Part shown: positions 34,815-43,999 of the stretch, in pieces
Numbering within the stretch: the first letter of the stretch is position 1
Layout: every line of letters begins with the position of its first letter
Made by a program: the position numbers and the translations under genes
Assembly (NCBI RefSeq): GCF_027594545.1
Contig: NZ_CP115160.1
Span: 1,807,001-1,871,000 of the forward strand
DNA from: Algoriphagus sp. TR-M9
Lineage (GTDB): Bacteria; Bacteroidota; Bacteroidia; Cytophagales; Cyclobacteriaceae
Length of the DNA stretch: 64,000 nucleotides
Reading direction: 5' to 3'
The notes under the pieces: generated by a model
What the model saw: only the letters and a program-made list of their open reading frames with translations
Databases searched by the model: none
What the model was told of the DNA's origin: nothing

Positions 34815-36164
34815 TTATCCTTTGATCACGGAGAAATCAAAATCATCCAAGAATTTGGTAGTGAAATCACCATCCTTGAACTGTTCGTTTTCTAATAGTG
34901 CGATATGGAAAGGTATAGTCGTCTTGATCCCGTCGATTACAAATTCCTCAAGTGCCCGTTTCATTCTCACGATCACTTCCTCCCGTGATTGTCCACTGAC
35001 AATCAGTTTGGCAATCATGGAATCATAGTTTGGCGGAATCATGTAGCCTGCATACACATGGGAATCCACTCTTACTCCTCGACCCCCTGGGATGTGGAGA
35101 TTGTTGATTTTTCCCGGGCTAGGTCGGAAACCGTTCGCTGGATCTTCTGCATTGATTCTGCACTCCATTGCATAAAGCTTTGGATAATAGTTTCTTCCCG
35201 AAATGGGGTCTCCGGCAGCTACTTTGATTTGTTCTTTAATCAAATCAAAATCAGTAACTTCTTCGGTAATGGGGTGCTCGACCTGGATACGGGTATTCAT
35301 TTCCATGAAGTAGAAATTTCTATGCTTATCCACCAGAAATTCGATAGTTCCGGCTCCCTCATAGCCTATGGCCTCAGCGCCTTTGATGGCTGCTTTGCCC
35401 ATAGCTTCTCTCAGGTCATCTGTAATGAATGGAGATGGGGTTTCTTCGACTAACTTCTGGTGTCTTCTCTGGATGGAGCAGTCTCGCTCAGATAGATGAC
35501 AAGCTTTGCCGGTGCTATCTCCGATTACCTGGATTTCTATGTGTCTTGGTTCTTCTACGAATTTCTCCAGATAAAGCCCGTCATTTCCAAAGGCTGCACC
35601 TGATTCCATTCGGGCATCATCCCAAGCTTTTTTGAAACCAGCTTCTTCCTTTACGATACGCATGCCGCGTCCTCCGCCACCTGCGGTAGCTTTCAGGATG
35701 ATTGGATACCCCATTTCATTGGCAAGTTTTACGCCTTGTTCCATGGATTCCAAGATACCTTCAGAACCCGGAATGGTAGGCACTCCTGCCGCTTTCATAG
35801 TGGCTTTTGCAGTGGCTTTGTCTCCCATACGGTCGATCATGTCTGCACTGGCACCTATAAATTTAATCCCGTATTCTTCACAGATTTTGGAAAATTCCGC
35901 ATTCTCCGAGAGGAATCCGTAGCCCGGGTGAATGGCATCTGCATTGGTGATTTCGGCTGCTGCGATTATTCTGGGGATATTTAGGTAGGAATCTCTGCTG
36001 GGTGCAGGTCCTATGCAGACTGCTTCATCAGCAAATCTGACATGCAAACTATCTTTGTCTGCTGTAGAGTAAACCGCTACCGTTTGAATCCCCATTTCCT
36101 TGCAGGTACGGATGATTCTCAGTGCGATTTCCCCTCTATTGGCAATCAGTATTTTATTGAACAC
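34815..36164 (-). CDS. accC: Acetyl-CoA carboxylase, biotin carboxylase subunit
   Basis: A 449-residue ATP-grasp enzyme that carboxylates biotin on AccB with ATP and bicarbonate, the first half-reaction of fatty acid synthesis. The start [18 protein letters not shown], the glycine-rich ATP loop [26 protein letters not shown], and [15 protein letters not shown] with catalytic Glu and Arg are all present. It is 24 bp downstream of accB and is the last gene before the terminator. The carboxyltransferase genes accA/accD are not in the window. Confidence 0.96.
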   Translation of the reverse strand: MFNKILIANRGEIALRIIRTCKEMGIQTVAVYSTADKDSLHVRFADEAVCIGPAPSRDSYLNIPRIIAAAEITNADAIHPGYGFLSENAEFSKICEEYGIKFIGASADMIDRMGDKATAKATMKAAGVPTIPGSEGILESMEQGVKLANEMGYPIILKATAGGGGRGMRIVKEEAGFKKAWDDARMESGAAFGNDGLYLEKFVEEPRHIEIQVIGDSTGKACHLSERDCSIQRRHQKLVEETPSPFITDDLREAMGKAAIKGAEAIGYEGAGTIEFLVDKHRNFYFMEMNTRIQVEHPITEEVTDFDLIKEQIKVAAGDPISGRNYYPKLYAMECRINAEDPANGFRPSPGKINNLHIPGGRGVRVDSHVYAGYMIPPNYDSMIAKLIVSGQSREEVIVRMKRALEEFVIDGIKTTIPFHIALLENEQFKDGDFTTKFLDDFDFSVIKG

Positions 36165-36188
36165 AACTATTTTACTTTTAGTGAAAAA

Positions 36189-36662
36189 TTAACCAGCTGG
36201 ATCCACTAGGAAAAGTGGCTGATCGTATTCTACTGGGGTAGAGTTGCTTACCAAGACTTTGACGATTTTACCGGAGATTTCAGACTCGATCTCGTTAAAA
36301 AGCTTCATGGCTTCAATGATACAAACTGTTTGGCCTGCTTTGATGCTATCTCCCTCAGTCACAAATGGATCTGCGTCTGGATTTGCAGTCATGTAGAATG
36401 TGCCTATCATAGGCGATTTGATTTCTACTAAGTTGCTGGAAGCTGCTGCTTCTGGTGCAGGCGCTGGAGCAGGATTAGGAGCTGCTGCCGGAGCTGGCGC
36501 GGCGGCTGCAGCTGGGGCAGGTGCAGGAGCTGCTTCCACTACTTTCGATGCCGGTGAGTCTTTTTTGATGGAAAGTTCAAACTCATCAGTCTTGATTTTA
36601 ACTTCTGCCAAACCAGAATTGGAGATATAATCTATCAATTCCTGAATCTCTTTTGCTTTCAT
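36189..36662 (-). CDS. accB: Acetyl-CoA carboxylase, biotin carboxyl carrier protein
   Basis: A 157-residue carrier. The N-terminal domain (1-40) precedes an Ala/Pro-rich linker (about 44-76), and the biotinyl domain (78-157) holds the biotin Lys in EAMKLFNEIE. It shuttles carboxybiotin between AccC and the carboxyltransferase. The linker's GCx codons create a long open frame on the opposite strand (36400-36630), which I regard as an artefact. Upstream is efp (92 bp). Confidence 0.96.
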   Translation of the reverse strand: MKAKEIQELIDYISNSGLAEVKIKTDEFELSIKKDSPASKVVEAAPAPAPAAAAAPAPAAAPNPAPAPAPEAAASSNLVEIKSPMIGTFYMTANPDADPFVTEGDSIKAGQTVCIIEAMKLFNEIESEISGKIVKVLVSNSTPVEYDQPLFLVDPAG

Positions 36663-36754
36663 AAGTTTCTTATTTTAAGGTGCCTTCAGGCAATTATGTT
36701 AGTTATATAAAAGGGAAAGCTGAGTAATTTAAGAAAATCGCTCAGCTTACCTAC

Positions 36755-37318
36755 TTATTTTACTCTTTCGGAATAGGATCCATCGCGGGTGTCCACTTTG
36801 ATCAGAATGTCCTGCTCTACAAAAAGCGGAACCATTACTGTAGCTCCGGTTTCCACGGTAGCGGGCTTAAGCGCGTTGGTAGCAGTGTCTCCTTTGATGC
36901 CCGGCTCGGTGTAAGTAATCATCAGTTCCACAAATGGCGGAAGCTCCACAGCTAGCGGAGTTTCTGTTTCGTCATGGATCAAAATATCACAAAGTTGCCC
37001 TTCTTTCATGAGATCTGCTCGCTCGATCAGTTTCTCTTCGATTAGGATCTGTTCAAAAGTGGTGGTGTCCATGAAGTTGTACCCCATGTCGTCCTTATAG
37101 ATGAACTGATGTGGTCTTTTTTCTACGCGGGCAGTTTCTACTTTTTCTCCTGCACTGAATGTTTTGTCTAGGGTTTTGCCAGAGGTAATTCCTTTAAGTT
37201 TGGTTCTGACGAATGCTGGGCCTTTGCCTGGCTTAACGTGCTGAAACTCTACGATGGAATAAATGTCATTATTCATCACCAGACAGAGTCCATTTTTAAA
37301 ATCTGAAGTACTAGCCAT
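36755..37318 (-). CDS. efp: Translation elongation factor P
   Basis: A 187-residue three-domain factor that rescues ribosomes stalled at polyproline. The domain I tip loop is [11 protein letters not shown], with Lys32 at the position that is modified in several bacteria. No obvious EpmA-type modification gene is nearby. The gene is 25 bp after fabH. Confidence 0.96.
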   Translation of the reverse strand: MASTSDFKNGLCLVMNNDIYSIVEFQHVKPGKGPAFVRTKLKGITSGKTLDKTFSAGEKVETARVEKRPHQFIYKDDMGYNFMDTTTFEQILIEEKLIERADLMKEGQLCDILIHDETETPLAVELPPFVELMITYTEPGIKGDTATNALKPATVETGATVMVPLFVEQDILIKVDTRDGSYSERVK

Positions 37319-37343
37319 TATGTATTTATGTTCAGTTTTTTAA

Positions 37344-38342
37344 TTATTTCGGATCAATAGCCCACTTCAGGTAGATAGCCCCCCAAGTAAAGCCCCCGCC
37401 AAAGGCAGCCATGATAAGATTGTCTCCTTTTTTAAGTTGCTTTTCGTAGTCCCAAAGGCAAAGCGGAATGGTAGCTGCGGTAGTGTTGCCATATTTTTCA
37501 ATATTCATCATTACCTTGTCAAAACCAATTCCCATGCGATTTGCTGTGGCATCAATGATTCTTTTATTGGCCTGATGTGGTACTAGCCAGGCGACATCGT
37601 CGCCTACCAATCCATTTCTCTCCATGATCTCAGCACTTACGTCTGCCATTTTAGTCACGGCAAATTTAAATACGGTTGATCCTTCCTGGTAAGCATAATG
37701 CTCTTTGGCTTCAAGTGTAGCCTGGGAAGCTGGTTTCTGACTGCCCCCCGCTTTCATATGTAGGTAAGGAGCACCTGATCCGTCAGCCCTGAGGATGGCG
37801 TCCATAATCCCTGTTTCTTCTGTAGTAGGCTCCAATAATACTGCACCAGCTCCATCACCAAATAAAATGCAGGTGGTACGGTCTTCATAATTCACGATGG
37901 AGGACATTTTATCTGCGCCTACCACGATTACTTTCTTATGTGTTCCGGTCTGGATGAACTGGCTGCCCATCTGTAGTGCATAAAGAAAACCGGAGCAAGC
38001 CGCGCCTATATCGAAACTATAGCTGTTTTTAGCCCCTACCAAATCGGCTATGAGATTGCCGGTGGCGGGGAATGGCATGTCTGGGGTGACAGTGGCACAG
38101 ATGATCAAATCTATGTCTAAGGGATCTGTATCTGTTTTTTCCAAAAGTCCTCGTACAGCTTCAGCACCCAGTACTGAGGTTCCTTGGTTTTCTCCTTTTA
38201 AAATTCTTCTTTCTTTGATTCCGGTTCTGGAGACTATCCATTCGTCATTAGTCTCGACCAGCTTTTCAAGCTCTTTGTTTGTCAACCTGTATTCCGGAAC
38301 GTATCCTTGGATTCCGGTGATCATGGCTCTGAGTTTGTCCAT
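37344..38342 (-). CDS. fabH: 3-oxoacyl-ACP synthase III
   Basis: A 332-residue condensing enzyme that starts fatty acid synthesis from an acyl-CoA primer and malonyl-ACP. The catalytic triad is visible: Cys in [10 protein letters not shown], His in VPHQANKR, and Asn in GNTTAATIP. It starts the operon fabH-efp-accB-accC under a promoter at 38424-38454. Confidence 0.96.
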   Translation of the reverse strand: MDKLRAMITGIQGYVPEYRLTNKELEKLVETNDEWIVSRTGIKERRILKGENQGTSVLGAEAVRGLLEKTDTDPLDIDLIICATVTPDMPFPATGNLIADLVGAKNSYSFDIGAACSGFLYALQMGSQFIQTGTHKKVIVVGADKMSSIVNYEDRTTCILFGDGAGAVLLEPTTEETGIMDAILRADGSGAPYLHMKAGGSQKPASQATLEAKEHYAYQEGSTVFKFAVTKMADVSAEIMERNGLVGDDVAWLVPHQANKRIIDATANRMGIGFDKVMMNIEKYGNTTAATIPLCLWDYEKQLKKGDNLIMAAFGGGFTWGAIYLKWAIDPK

Positions 38343-38423
38343 TCTGTTGGGTTTAAGTAGAGCGTATCACTAATGACCTGCTCTTACTGTATGATATGGA
38401 TGTGTTGTATCCTGTAAGGAAGG

Positions 38424-38454
38424 CAAAAATATTATAATTGTCAGTCTCCACCAA
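38424..38454 (-). promoter_or_regulatory. Promoter of the fabH-efp-accBC operon
   Basis: On the minus strand TTG (38454-38452) is followed after 20 nt by TATTTTTG (38431-38424), matching the Bacteroidota consensus TTG-N19/20-TAnnTTTG. The predicted start of RNA is near 38417, leaving a leader of about 75 nt to the fabH ATG. Confidence 0.6.
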
Positions 38455-38528
38455 AACATTTCCATCATTGGAACACATTGTCTGTAGCTGGCGAGGGAAA
38501 AGGGCAGGGGTTAAAATATAATTTGATT

Positions 38529-38666
38529 ATCCGCAATGATGCCAGTAGTTAAAGAATGTGGCTGGATAGTAGGGGATAATCGTCCACCGACGACAGCCCA
38601 CTGCCCACAGCACGTAGAAAGAAGCCTTAACCCCTAATTTCTCTCGCTACTGGTAAGAAAGCGGAT
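38529..38666 (+). repeat. Dispersed 138-bp repeat, copy 2
   Basis: The element starts ATCCGC-N7-CCAGTAG and ends CTACTGG-N7-GCGGAT, so its ends are inverted repeats interrupted by a non-pairing 7-mer. It is the same length as copy 3 (49706-49843, inverted) and differs from it at about 11 positions by hand count. Similarity extends a few bases beyond the ends (GATTA on the left, ATACATAAAA on the right). No frame is conserved. Confidence 0.85.
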
Positions 38667-38680
38667 ATACATAAAATAAA

Positions 38681-38709
38681 AAATCCACTCGCTATGAACG
38701 AATGGATTT
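38681..38709 (-). terminator. Terminator of DUF177-rpmF
   Basis: AAATCCACTCG and CGAATGGATTT form an 11-bp stem with one mismatch around a 7-nt loop. On the minus strand it is followed by TTTTTTATTTTAT. It lies 23 bp downstream of the rpmF stop codon. Confidence 0.75.
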
Positions 38710-38731
38710 AGTATTGAAATGGCTGATTTTA

Positions 38732-38923
38732 TTAAGCCAGGATTTCTTTTTCGATGATTACTTGTCCTTTATAGTACAATTTACCGTCCAACCAGAAAGC
38801 TCTGTGTGGTAGGTGCATTTCTCCAGTAGTAGGACATTTAGCCAAACCAGGAGCCTCTAACTTGTAATGAGTTCTTCTTTTGTCTCTTCTGGTTTTCGAA
38901 ATTTTTCGTTTAGGATGTGCCAT
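38732..38923 (-). CDS. rpmF: 50S ribosomal protein L32
   Basis: A 63-residue ribosomal protein beginning [17 protein letters not shown]. Only one Cys (LAKCPTTGE) is present, so this is the zinc-free form of L32. It follows the DUF177 gene by 18 bp, the usual partner arrangement in many bacteria. Confidence 0.97.
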   Translation of the reverse strand: MAHPKRKISKTRRDKRRTHYKLEAPGLAKCPTTGEMHLPHRAFWLDGKLYYKGQVIIEKEILA

Positions 38924-38941
38924 TTTATGCGTGGTTTATGA

Positions 38942-39511
38942 TTATTCCTTGTTTTTTAACTTTTTTAATAATTCCCATCTGGGATCGATTACTTCACTAT
39001 TATCCTCGGAATCTGAGTCTGGATCTTTTTCAAAGTCATCTTCACCATCTATATAAGCGTAGATTCCTTCTCCTTCATACTCCTCGTCATCCATTTCATT
39101 CCTGTAATCAGGATGTATTTTCTTTGCTGGTAAGCCAAGCAAAATGAATTCATATATCAACTGTGCTACATTGATCTTAGGGGTGTCCCTGGTGATCATG
39201 TATACGTCTTCATTGATTTCCTTTTCCTCAGCGCCATACTTATAGATCATCTGTTCATGTAGATCCAATGGCTGCTGAAAAGGCTCCAGGCTTCTATCGC
39301 AGGTAAGTGTAACCTCTCCTGCAATATGAAAGTCCATTTCAATCAAATTTGCTCCTTTGTTCATCTTGACCCGTACGGCCAAGTTTCCTTTTCTGACTAG
39401 TTCGTTGTCTTCAAAGTGTTGAAAAAACGAATCGTCAATTTCGAAGTCTATCTCGTGGATGCCTTCGACGAACTTAATGACCTCAATATCAAATGTTCTC
39501 CAGAATTTCAC
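38942..39511 (-). CDS. DUF177 (YceD-like) protein
   Basis: A 189-residue protein of the DUF177 family, encoded ahead of rpmF as in most bacteria. YceD homologues are implicated in 23S rRNA accumulation; the function in Bacteroidota is not proven. The central motif is GEVTLTCDRSLEPFQQPL. The C-terminal region is acidic (GEDDFEKDPDSDSEDN). The start codon is GTG at 39511. Confidence 0.9.
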   Translation of the reverse strand: MKFWRTFDIEVIKFVEGIHEIDFEIDDSFFQHFEDNELVRKGNLAVRVKMNKGANLIEMDFHIAGEVTLTCDRSLEPFQQPLDLHEQMIYKYGAEEKEINEDVYMITRDTPKINVAQLIYEFILLGLPAKKIHPDYRNEMDDEEYEGEGIYAYIDGEDDFEKDPDSDSEDNSEVIDPRWELLKKLKNKE

Positions 39512-39544
39512 GATACCTCCTCTCGATTTAAGTCCGCAAATTTA
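39512..39544 (-). promoter_or_regulatory. Promoter -7 element and strong Shine-Dalgarno of DUF177-rpmF
   Basis: CAAATTTA at 39537-39544 reads TAAATTTG on the minus strand, a -7 match. Between it and the GTG start at 39511 lies AGGAGG, four bases before GTG. The leader would be about 20 nt. Extended Shine-Dalgarno sequences are uncommon in this phylum, so this one may decide the GTG start. No -33 TTG at standard spacing is seen. Confidence 0.55.
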
Positions 39545-39621
39545 GGGAATAATTGTAGAAGGATGAAAGAGTTTGTAAAATATTCTTTGGTTTATTTCGC
39601 AAATCTCTGAGCTTCCTCCGA

Positions 39622-40644
39622 TTAATCATCCGAATCCTGCGGGTTGTGTTGTTGAATTATGTCTGCTGCCAAGAAAATGGCGGCTCTCATGGAGCCTTCA
39701 TCGGCGATGTTTTTGCCTGCAATATTATAGGCTGTGCCATGATCTGGCGATGTTCTGATTACGGGTAAGCCCGCTGTGAAGTTTACTCCAGTGCTGAATG
39801 CCATGGACTTGAAGGGAACCAATCCCTGATCGTGGTACATGGCCAGTACGCCATCAAATTTAGTCTGGTGCGCCATTCCGAAAAACCCGTCAGCCGGGTA
39901 TGGACCGAAAACCATTTTGTTCTGATCTTTTAAGGAATGAATGGCTGGCTTGATGATTTGCTCTTCTTCTTCACCCAATAGTCCATCTTCTCCTGCATGT
40001 GGATTCAGTCCCAAAATAGCCACCTTTGGTTTAGTGATTCCAAAGTCCTTTTTGAGCGTCTCCAGAAGGATTTTTGCTTTGCGTACGATTCTTTCTTGGG
40101 TGACGTTTTCCGGTACTTTTGAGAGTGGTACATGTCCAGTTACCAATCCTACTCGAAGCTGCTCACTCACCATCAGCATCAGGCTGTCTTTTGCGTCCAC
40201 TGCATTAGTGATGTATTCGGTATGCCCAACAAAAGGTAATTCCGGGGTGTTCACATTGTTTTTGTTTAGAGGGGCAGTGACCAAAGCTTGGATTTTACCT
40301 TCTTTCAGATCTTGAACTGCGGTCTCTAAAGACTTCAATGCAAATTTTCCTGCTTCTTGGGTTTCTACACCAGGGATGATTTCAGGACATTCCTCCGTGA
40401 TATTGATGACGTTGATGCGCTTATGCTGGATTTCGTCGAGGTTTCTGATCTGGGCAAAATTGAAATCTTCCAGCTCCAACTGTTTCCTATAGAAAGTCAG
40501 GGCTTTACCATGAGCATAAATCAGTGGGGTAAAAGTTTTATAGGTTCTGTTGTCCAGCAGGGCTTTCATGGTGACTTCTACACCTATGCCGTTGAGGTCG
40601 CCTATACTGATACCTATAATGGGTTTGATCTTTCTATGATTCAT
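39622..40644 (-). CDS. pdxA: 4-hydroxythreonine-4-phosphate dehydrogenase
   Basis: A 340-residue NAD-dependent enzyme of vitamin B6 (PLP) synthesis that oxidises 4-phosphohydroxy-L-threonine. Motifs are ISIGDLNGIGVEV, TAPLNKNNV, the metal His in FVGHTEYI, and two more in GMAHQTKFDGVLAMYHDQGLVP. It lies 110 bp upstream of the DUF177 gene on the same strand and is divergent from rsmA. Confidence 0.95.
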   Translation of the reverse strand: MNHRKIKPIIGISIGDLNGIGVEVTMKALLDNRTYKTFTPLIYAHGKALTFYRKQLELEDFNFAQIRNLDEIQHKRINVINITEECPEIIPGVETQEAGKFALKSLETAVQDLKEGKIQALVTAPLNKNNVNTPELPFVGHTEYITNAVDAKDSLMLMVSEQLRVGLVTGHVPLSKVPENVTQERIVRKAKILLETLKKDFGITKPKVAILGLNPHAGEDGLLGEEEEQIIKPAIHSLKDQNKMVFGPYPADGFFGMAHQTKFDGVLAMYHDQGLVPFKSMAFSTGVNFTAGLPVIRTSPDHGTAYNIAGKNIADEGSMRAAIFLAADIIQQHNPQDSDD

Positions 40645-40763
40645 ATGGAATGTAAAATGGATTTGTCAGCTTGCTTGTGCATTGCTCAAGGATCTGGCTA
40701 GTCCTTTAGGAATATTGTCTTAATTTTAGGCTGCAATTTATAAAAATTTATCAGAGCTAACCG

Positions 40764-41549
40764 ATGGAAAAGGTCAAAGCCAAGAAACACTTGGGACAAC
40801 ATTTTTTGACCGATTTGAGTATTGCGGAGCAAATAGCTCAAGCGGTCAAAGGACATATGGAGGTGAAGAAAGTCCTTGAGATCGGGCCGGGGATGGGAGT
40901 GCTCACTGATTTTCTGCTGGAGGGTGAATTGGAACTTTATCTCATAGATATTGACAAAGAGTCAGTTGCCTATCTCCATAAGAAATACCCCACCTTGAAC
41001 GAGCAGATTATAGCGGGAGATTTTCTCAAAATGAATTTGGAAGAGTTGTTTGCAGAAAAGTTTGCCATAGCCGGTAATTTTCCATATAACATTTCCAGTC
41101 AGATTTTCTTCAAAATACTAGAAGTGAAAAACCAGGTGAGCGAGGTCGTCTGTATGCTTCAGAAAGAGGTGGCCGAGCGGATTGCCTCACCGAAAGGGAA
41201 CAAATCTTACGGTATCTTATCGGTATTGCTTCAGGCCTATTACGATATAGAGTACCTTTTTACTGTTCCTCCCCATGTGTTTGACCCTCCACCTAAGGTG
41301 AACTCTGGAGTAATCCGACTGACTAGGAATTCGGTGGATAAGTTGGACTGTGACGAAAAGTTGTTTACCAAAGTGGTGAAAGCCGGTTTTGGTAATCGAC
41401 GGAAAACCTTGAGAAACTGCCTGAAGCCTTTTAACCTGCCGGCGGAATTTAATTCCCATCCTATTTTGGATCAGCGAGCAGAGCAATTGGAGGTGGCCGA
41501 TTTTATATTTTTGACCCAAACAATAGAAGCTTCCCGTGGAAATCATTAA
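40764..41549 (+). CDS. rsmA: 16S rRNA dimethyladenosine transferase
   Basis: A 261-residue SAM-dependent enzyme (KsgA) that dimethylates two adjacent adenines near the 3' end of 16S rRNA. The start AKKHLGQHFLTD, SAM motif EIGPGMGVLTDFL, and motif IV GNFPYNISSQIFF are diagnostic, and GNRRKTLRNCLKP is near the C-terminus. The mgtE gene begins inside its last 14 nt. Confidence 0.96.
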   Translation: MEKVKAKKHLGQHFLTDLSIAEQIAQAVKGHMEVKKVLEIGPGMGVLTDFLLEGELELYLIDIDKESVAYLHKKYPTLNEQIIAGDFLKMNLEELFAEKFAIAGNFPYNISSQIFFKILEVKNQVSEVVCMLQKEVAERIASPKGNKSYGILSVLLQAYYDIEYLFTVPPHVFDPPPKVNSGVIRLTRNSVDKLDCDEKLFTKVVKAGFGNRRKTLRNCLKPFNLPAEFNSHPILDQRAEQLEVADFIFLTQTIEASRGNH

Positions 41550-42903
41550 GCAGTTTGAACTTTCGAAAGAATACTTAGAAAGCGTACGTCTGGCCATAGA
41601 GGCCCAGGATATAGATTTCATCCGGGAGTCCATGGACGGGGTCAATGTGGCAGATATAGCGGCATTGCTCGATGAGCTTTCCATGGAGGAGTCCATCTAT
41701 GTGCTTCGGGTATTGGATGGGCAGCTTGCCGCAGATATTATTATTGAGCTGGAAGCCACCAACCAACACCGGGTTCTGAAAGAGCTGGAAGTACAGGAAA
41801 TGGCCAGCTTGATTGAGTTAATGGACTCAGATGACGGGGCAGATATTTTGAACCTTTTTCTGGAAAGGGAAAGGGAAGATATCATCAGTCACTTTCAGGA
41901 CAAGCTCAAGTCTGATCAGATTCTGGAACTGCTCCGCTACGATGAGGATACAGCCGGGGGGATCATGGCCAAAGAATATATCCGAGCCAATAAAAACTGG
42001 AATGTTGTCCAGACCATCAACGAGATTAGACGTCAAGCGGAGAATGTCAATAAGATCTTCTCCATTTTCGTAGTGGACAATAAGCAACAGCTCCTTGGTT
42101 TGGTATCCTTGAAGCGGATCATTTTGGCATCAGAAAACACCAAGATTGAAGATATCTATGAAGAAGAAGTGATCTCAGTGCCCACGCATATGGATCAGGA
42201 GGAGGTAGCTGAGATCATGCGTAAATATGACCTGGAGTCAGTGCCGGTGATCAATGCAAAAAACAAATTAGTAGGTCGTATCACAGTAGATGATATTTTA
42301 GATGTCATCCGTGAGGAGGCAGAAGAGGACATGCAGGCCATGACCGGTATCTCTGATACGGTGGACGAATATGACAGCGTGGTCAAGCTCAGCAAAGCGA
42401 GACTTCCCTGGCTTTTGATTGGGATTTGCGGCGGATTGTTGGGGGCGGGTTTCATAGGTTTTTTTGAAGAGGGACTTAGCAAAGTGACCGCCTTGGCGTT
42501 TTTTATTCCCTTGATCACGGCTACTGGTGGAAATGTAGGGATTCAGTCTTCCTCCATAGTAGTTCAATCTCTGGCCAACAAATCCATCTTTGATGACTCA
42601 CTGGGCAAAAGGTTTCTGAAAGTGCTTTTGGTAGCTATTCTAAATGGGTTGATTCTGGCCACATTTGTTTTTGGGGTGGTAGTATTGCTTTACCATAGTG
42701 ATGTGGCCTTTGCGCTGGTCGTTTCCATTGCTTTGTTTTCAGTGGTTCTTCTCTCCTCATTCATGGGTACGATTACCCCTATTGTGTTGGATAAGTTTGG
42801 GATCAACCCGGCTTTAGCCTCCGGGCCTTTTATCACCACAGCAAATGACTTGTTGGGGCTGGCAGTTTACTTTTTGGTAGCCATGTCTCTATTACACATT
42901 TAA
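41536..42903 (+). CDS. mgtE: Magnesium transporter MgtE
   Basis: A 455-residue Mg channel with an N-terminal superhelical domain (about 1-135), two CBS domains (about 140-260) and five C-terminal membrane segments. The pore signature is TATGGNVGIQSSSIVVQSLA. Mg binding to the N and CBS domains gates the channel in studied members. The start is GTG at 41536, overlapping rsmA by 14 nt, which suggests translational coupling; no later start keeps the full N-terminal domain. Confidence 0.95.
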   Translation: MEIIKQFELSKEYLESVRLAIEAQDIDFIRESMDGVNVADIAALLDELSMEESIYVLRVLDGQLAADIIIELEATNQHRVLKELEVQEMASLIELMDSDDGADILNLFLEREREDIISHFQDKLKSDQILELLRYDEDTAGGIMAKEYIRANKNWNVVQTINEIRRQAENVNKIFSIFVVDNKQQLLGLVSLKRIILASENTKIEDIYEEEVISVPTHMDQEEVAEIMRKYDLESVPVINAKNKLVGRITVDDILDVIREEAEEDMQAMTGISDTVDEYDSVVKLSKARLPWLLIGICGGLLGAGFIGFFEEGLSKVTALAFFIPLITATGGNVGIQSSSIVVQSLANKSIFDDSLGKRFLKVLLVAILNGLILATFVFGVVVLLYHSDVAFALVVSIALFSVVLLSSFMGTITPIVLDKFGINPALASGPFITTANDLLGLAVYFLVAMSLLHI

Positions 42904-42912
42904 TATTTACGC

Positions 42913-43845
42913 ATGAAGATTCTGATTATTGACGAAATGCATGAAAGCATTATGCCTTTGCTGGAGAAGCAGGGGCATGAGGTCATCTATTCACCTGAAA
43001 TCACCCGGGCTGAGATCATGAGGCAGGTGGTAGACTATGATGGCCTGGTCATCCGGTCAAAGACCCCCATGGACCGTGAACTCCTAGAGCGGGCCAGTAA
43101 ACTGAAGTTTATCGCTAGAGCCGGAGCGGGTCTGGACAAAATCGACCTGGACTACTTAGAGCAGCATGGGGTGAAGCTTTTTCATGCAGCCAAAGGAAAC
43201 CGAGACGCCGTGGCTGAGCATGCCATGGGAATGCTCTTAGCTATGCTGAACAATGTGAAAAAAGCTGATTCGGAAGTGAGAAAGGGGATTTGGGATCGAG
43301 AAGGTAACCGTGGAGTGGAGCTAGCGGGGAAAACCGTGGGGATCATGGGCTTTGGCAATATGGGTAAATCCTTTGCCCATAGATTAAAAGGTTTCAAAGT
43401 CAACGTAATGGCCTATGATAAATATAAAATGGACTTTGGGGATGATCATGTGCAGGAGGTGATTTGGGAAAAACTGAAAGCAGAAGCGGATATTCTGAGT
43501 ATACATGTGCCTTTGACAGAAGAGACCAGAGGCTTTTTTACCTTGAAAGAACTGGAAAGCTTCGCAAAGCCATTTTGGCTGATCAACACGGCGAGGGGAG
43601 AGGTGATCAGTTTCAAAACTTTGAATGAAGCTTTGGATAGGGGGATTCTCAGAGGTGCGCTGCTGGACGTACTTGAAATCGAAAAATTCCAGAAGTTTAC
43701 CACAGCTCAAAAGGCTGAATTTGAGCAGCTGGCCGCACGGGAAAATGTACTGTTTAGTCCACATGTGGCCGGATGGACTTTTGAGTCTTATGAGAAAATA
43801 AATAAGGTTTTGGCTAAGCGAATCAAGAAAGCATTTGGCAGCTGA
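42913..43845 (+). CDS. D-isomer-specific 2-hydroxyacid dehydrogenase
   Basis: A 310-residue NAD-dependent dehydrogenase. The catalytic Arg is in INTARGEVIS, Glu in LDVLEIEKF, and His in FSPHVAGWT; the NAD-binding loop is GFGNMGKSFAHRL. It resembles phosphoglycerate dehydrogenase (SerA) without the C-terminal ACT domain, which is common in this phylum, so D-3-phosphoglycerate is a fair guess but not certain. It follows mgtE by 9 bp. Confidence 0.88.
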   Translation: MKILIIDEMHESIMPLLEKQGHEVIYSPEITRAEIMRQVVDYDGLVIRSKTPMDRELLERASKLKFIARAGAGLDKIDLDYLEQHGVKLFHAAKGNRDAVAEHAMGMLLAMLNNVKKADSEVRKGIWDREGNRGVELAGKTVGIMGFGNMGKSFAHRLKGFKVNVMAYDKYKMDFGDDHVQEVIWEKLKAEADILSIHVPLTEETRGFFTLKELESFAKPFWLINTARGEVISFKTLNEALDRGILRGALLDVLEIEKFQKFTTAQKAEFEQLAARENVLFSPHVAGWTFESYEKINKVLAKRIKKAFGS

Positions 43846-43883
43846 AATGCTGTTTTAAAATGATTTTTGGGCAAAAAGCACTT

Positions 43884-43913
43884 TTGCTTTAATTCAAAGG
43901 ATTATTATCTTTG
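43884..43913 (+). promoter_or_regulatory. Promoter of greA
   Basis: TTG at 43884-43886, 19 nt, then TATCTTTG at 43906-43913: a full match to the Bacteroidota consensus. The RNA would begin near 43920, about 80 nt ahead of the greA ATG. Confidence 0.75.
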
Positions 43914-43940
43914 TAGATCAAATAAAGAACTCATTTCAAG

Positions 43941-43978
43941 GTAACGGTCACGTCTTGCGACCGTTACTTTGTTTTTTG
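43941..43978 (+). terminator. Terminator-like hairpin in the greA leader
   Basis: GTAACGGTC (43941-43949) pairs perfectly with GACCGTTAC (43959-43967) and is followed by TTTGTTTTTTG. It lies between the greA promoter and the greA start codon. It is either a leader attenuator giving an RNA of about 55 nt, or a terminator for the upstream dehydrogenase transcript. Confidence 0.75.
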
Positions 43979-43999
43979 AGGCTTTCAAAAATGATTACT

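Larger units (their letters stand above)
38343..38731. other. Intergenic region between fabH and rpmF
   Basis: About 390 bp hold the fabH promoter (38424-38454), the second copy of the dispersed repeat (38529-38666) and the rpmF terminator (38681-38709). The rest (38455-38528) shows nothing obvious. Confidence 0.75.

Noticed and set aside
36400..36630. A 76-codon open frame rich in Ala and Gly on the plus strand
   Set aside because: It is antisense to the Ala/Pro linker of AccB; GCx codons on one strand leave the opposite strand free of stops. No start signal or domain.
38424..38454. The fabH upstream region considered as a FapR-type operator
   Set aside because: No clear palindrome was found in this segment; only the promoter boxes are supported.
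42195..42567. Overlapping minus-strand frames inside mgtE
   Set aside because: They are shadows of the mgtE reading frame with poor composition.
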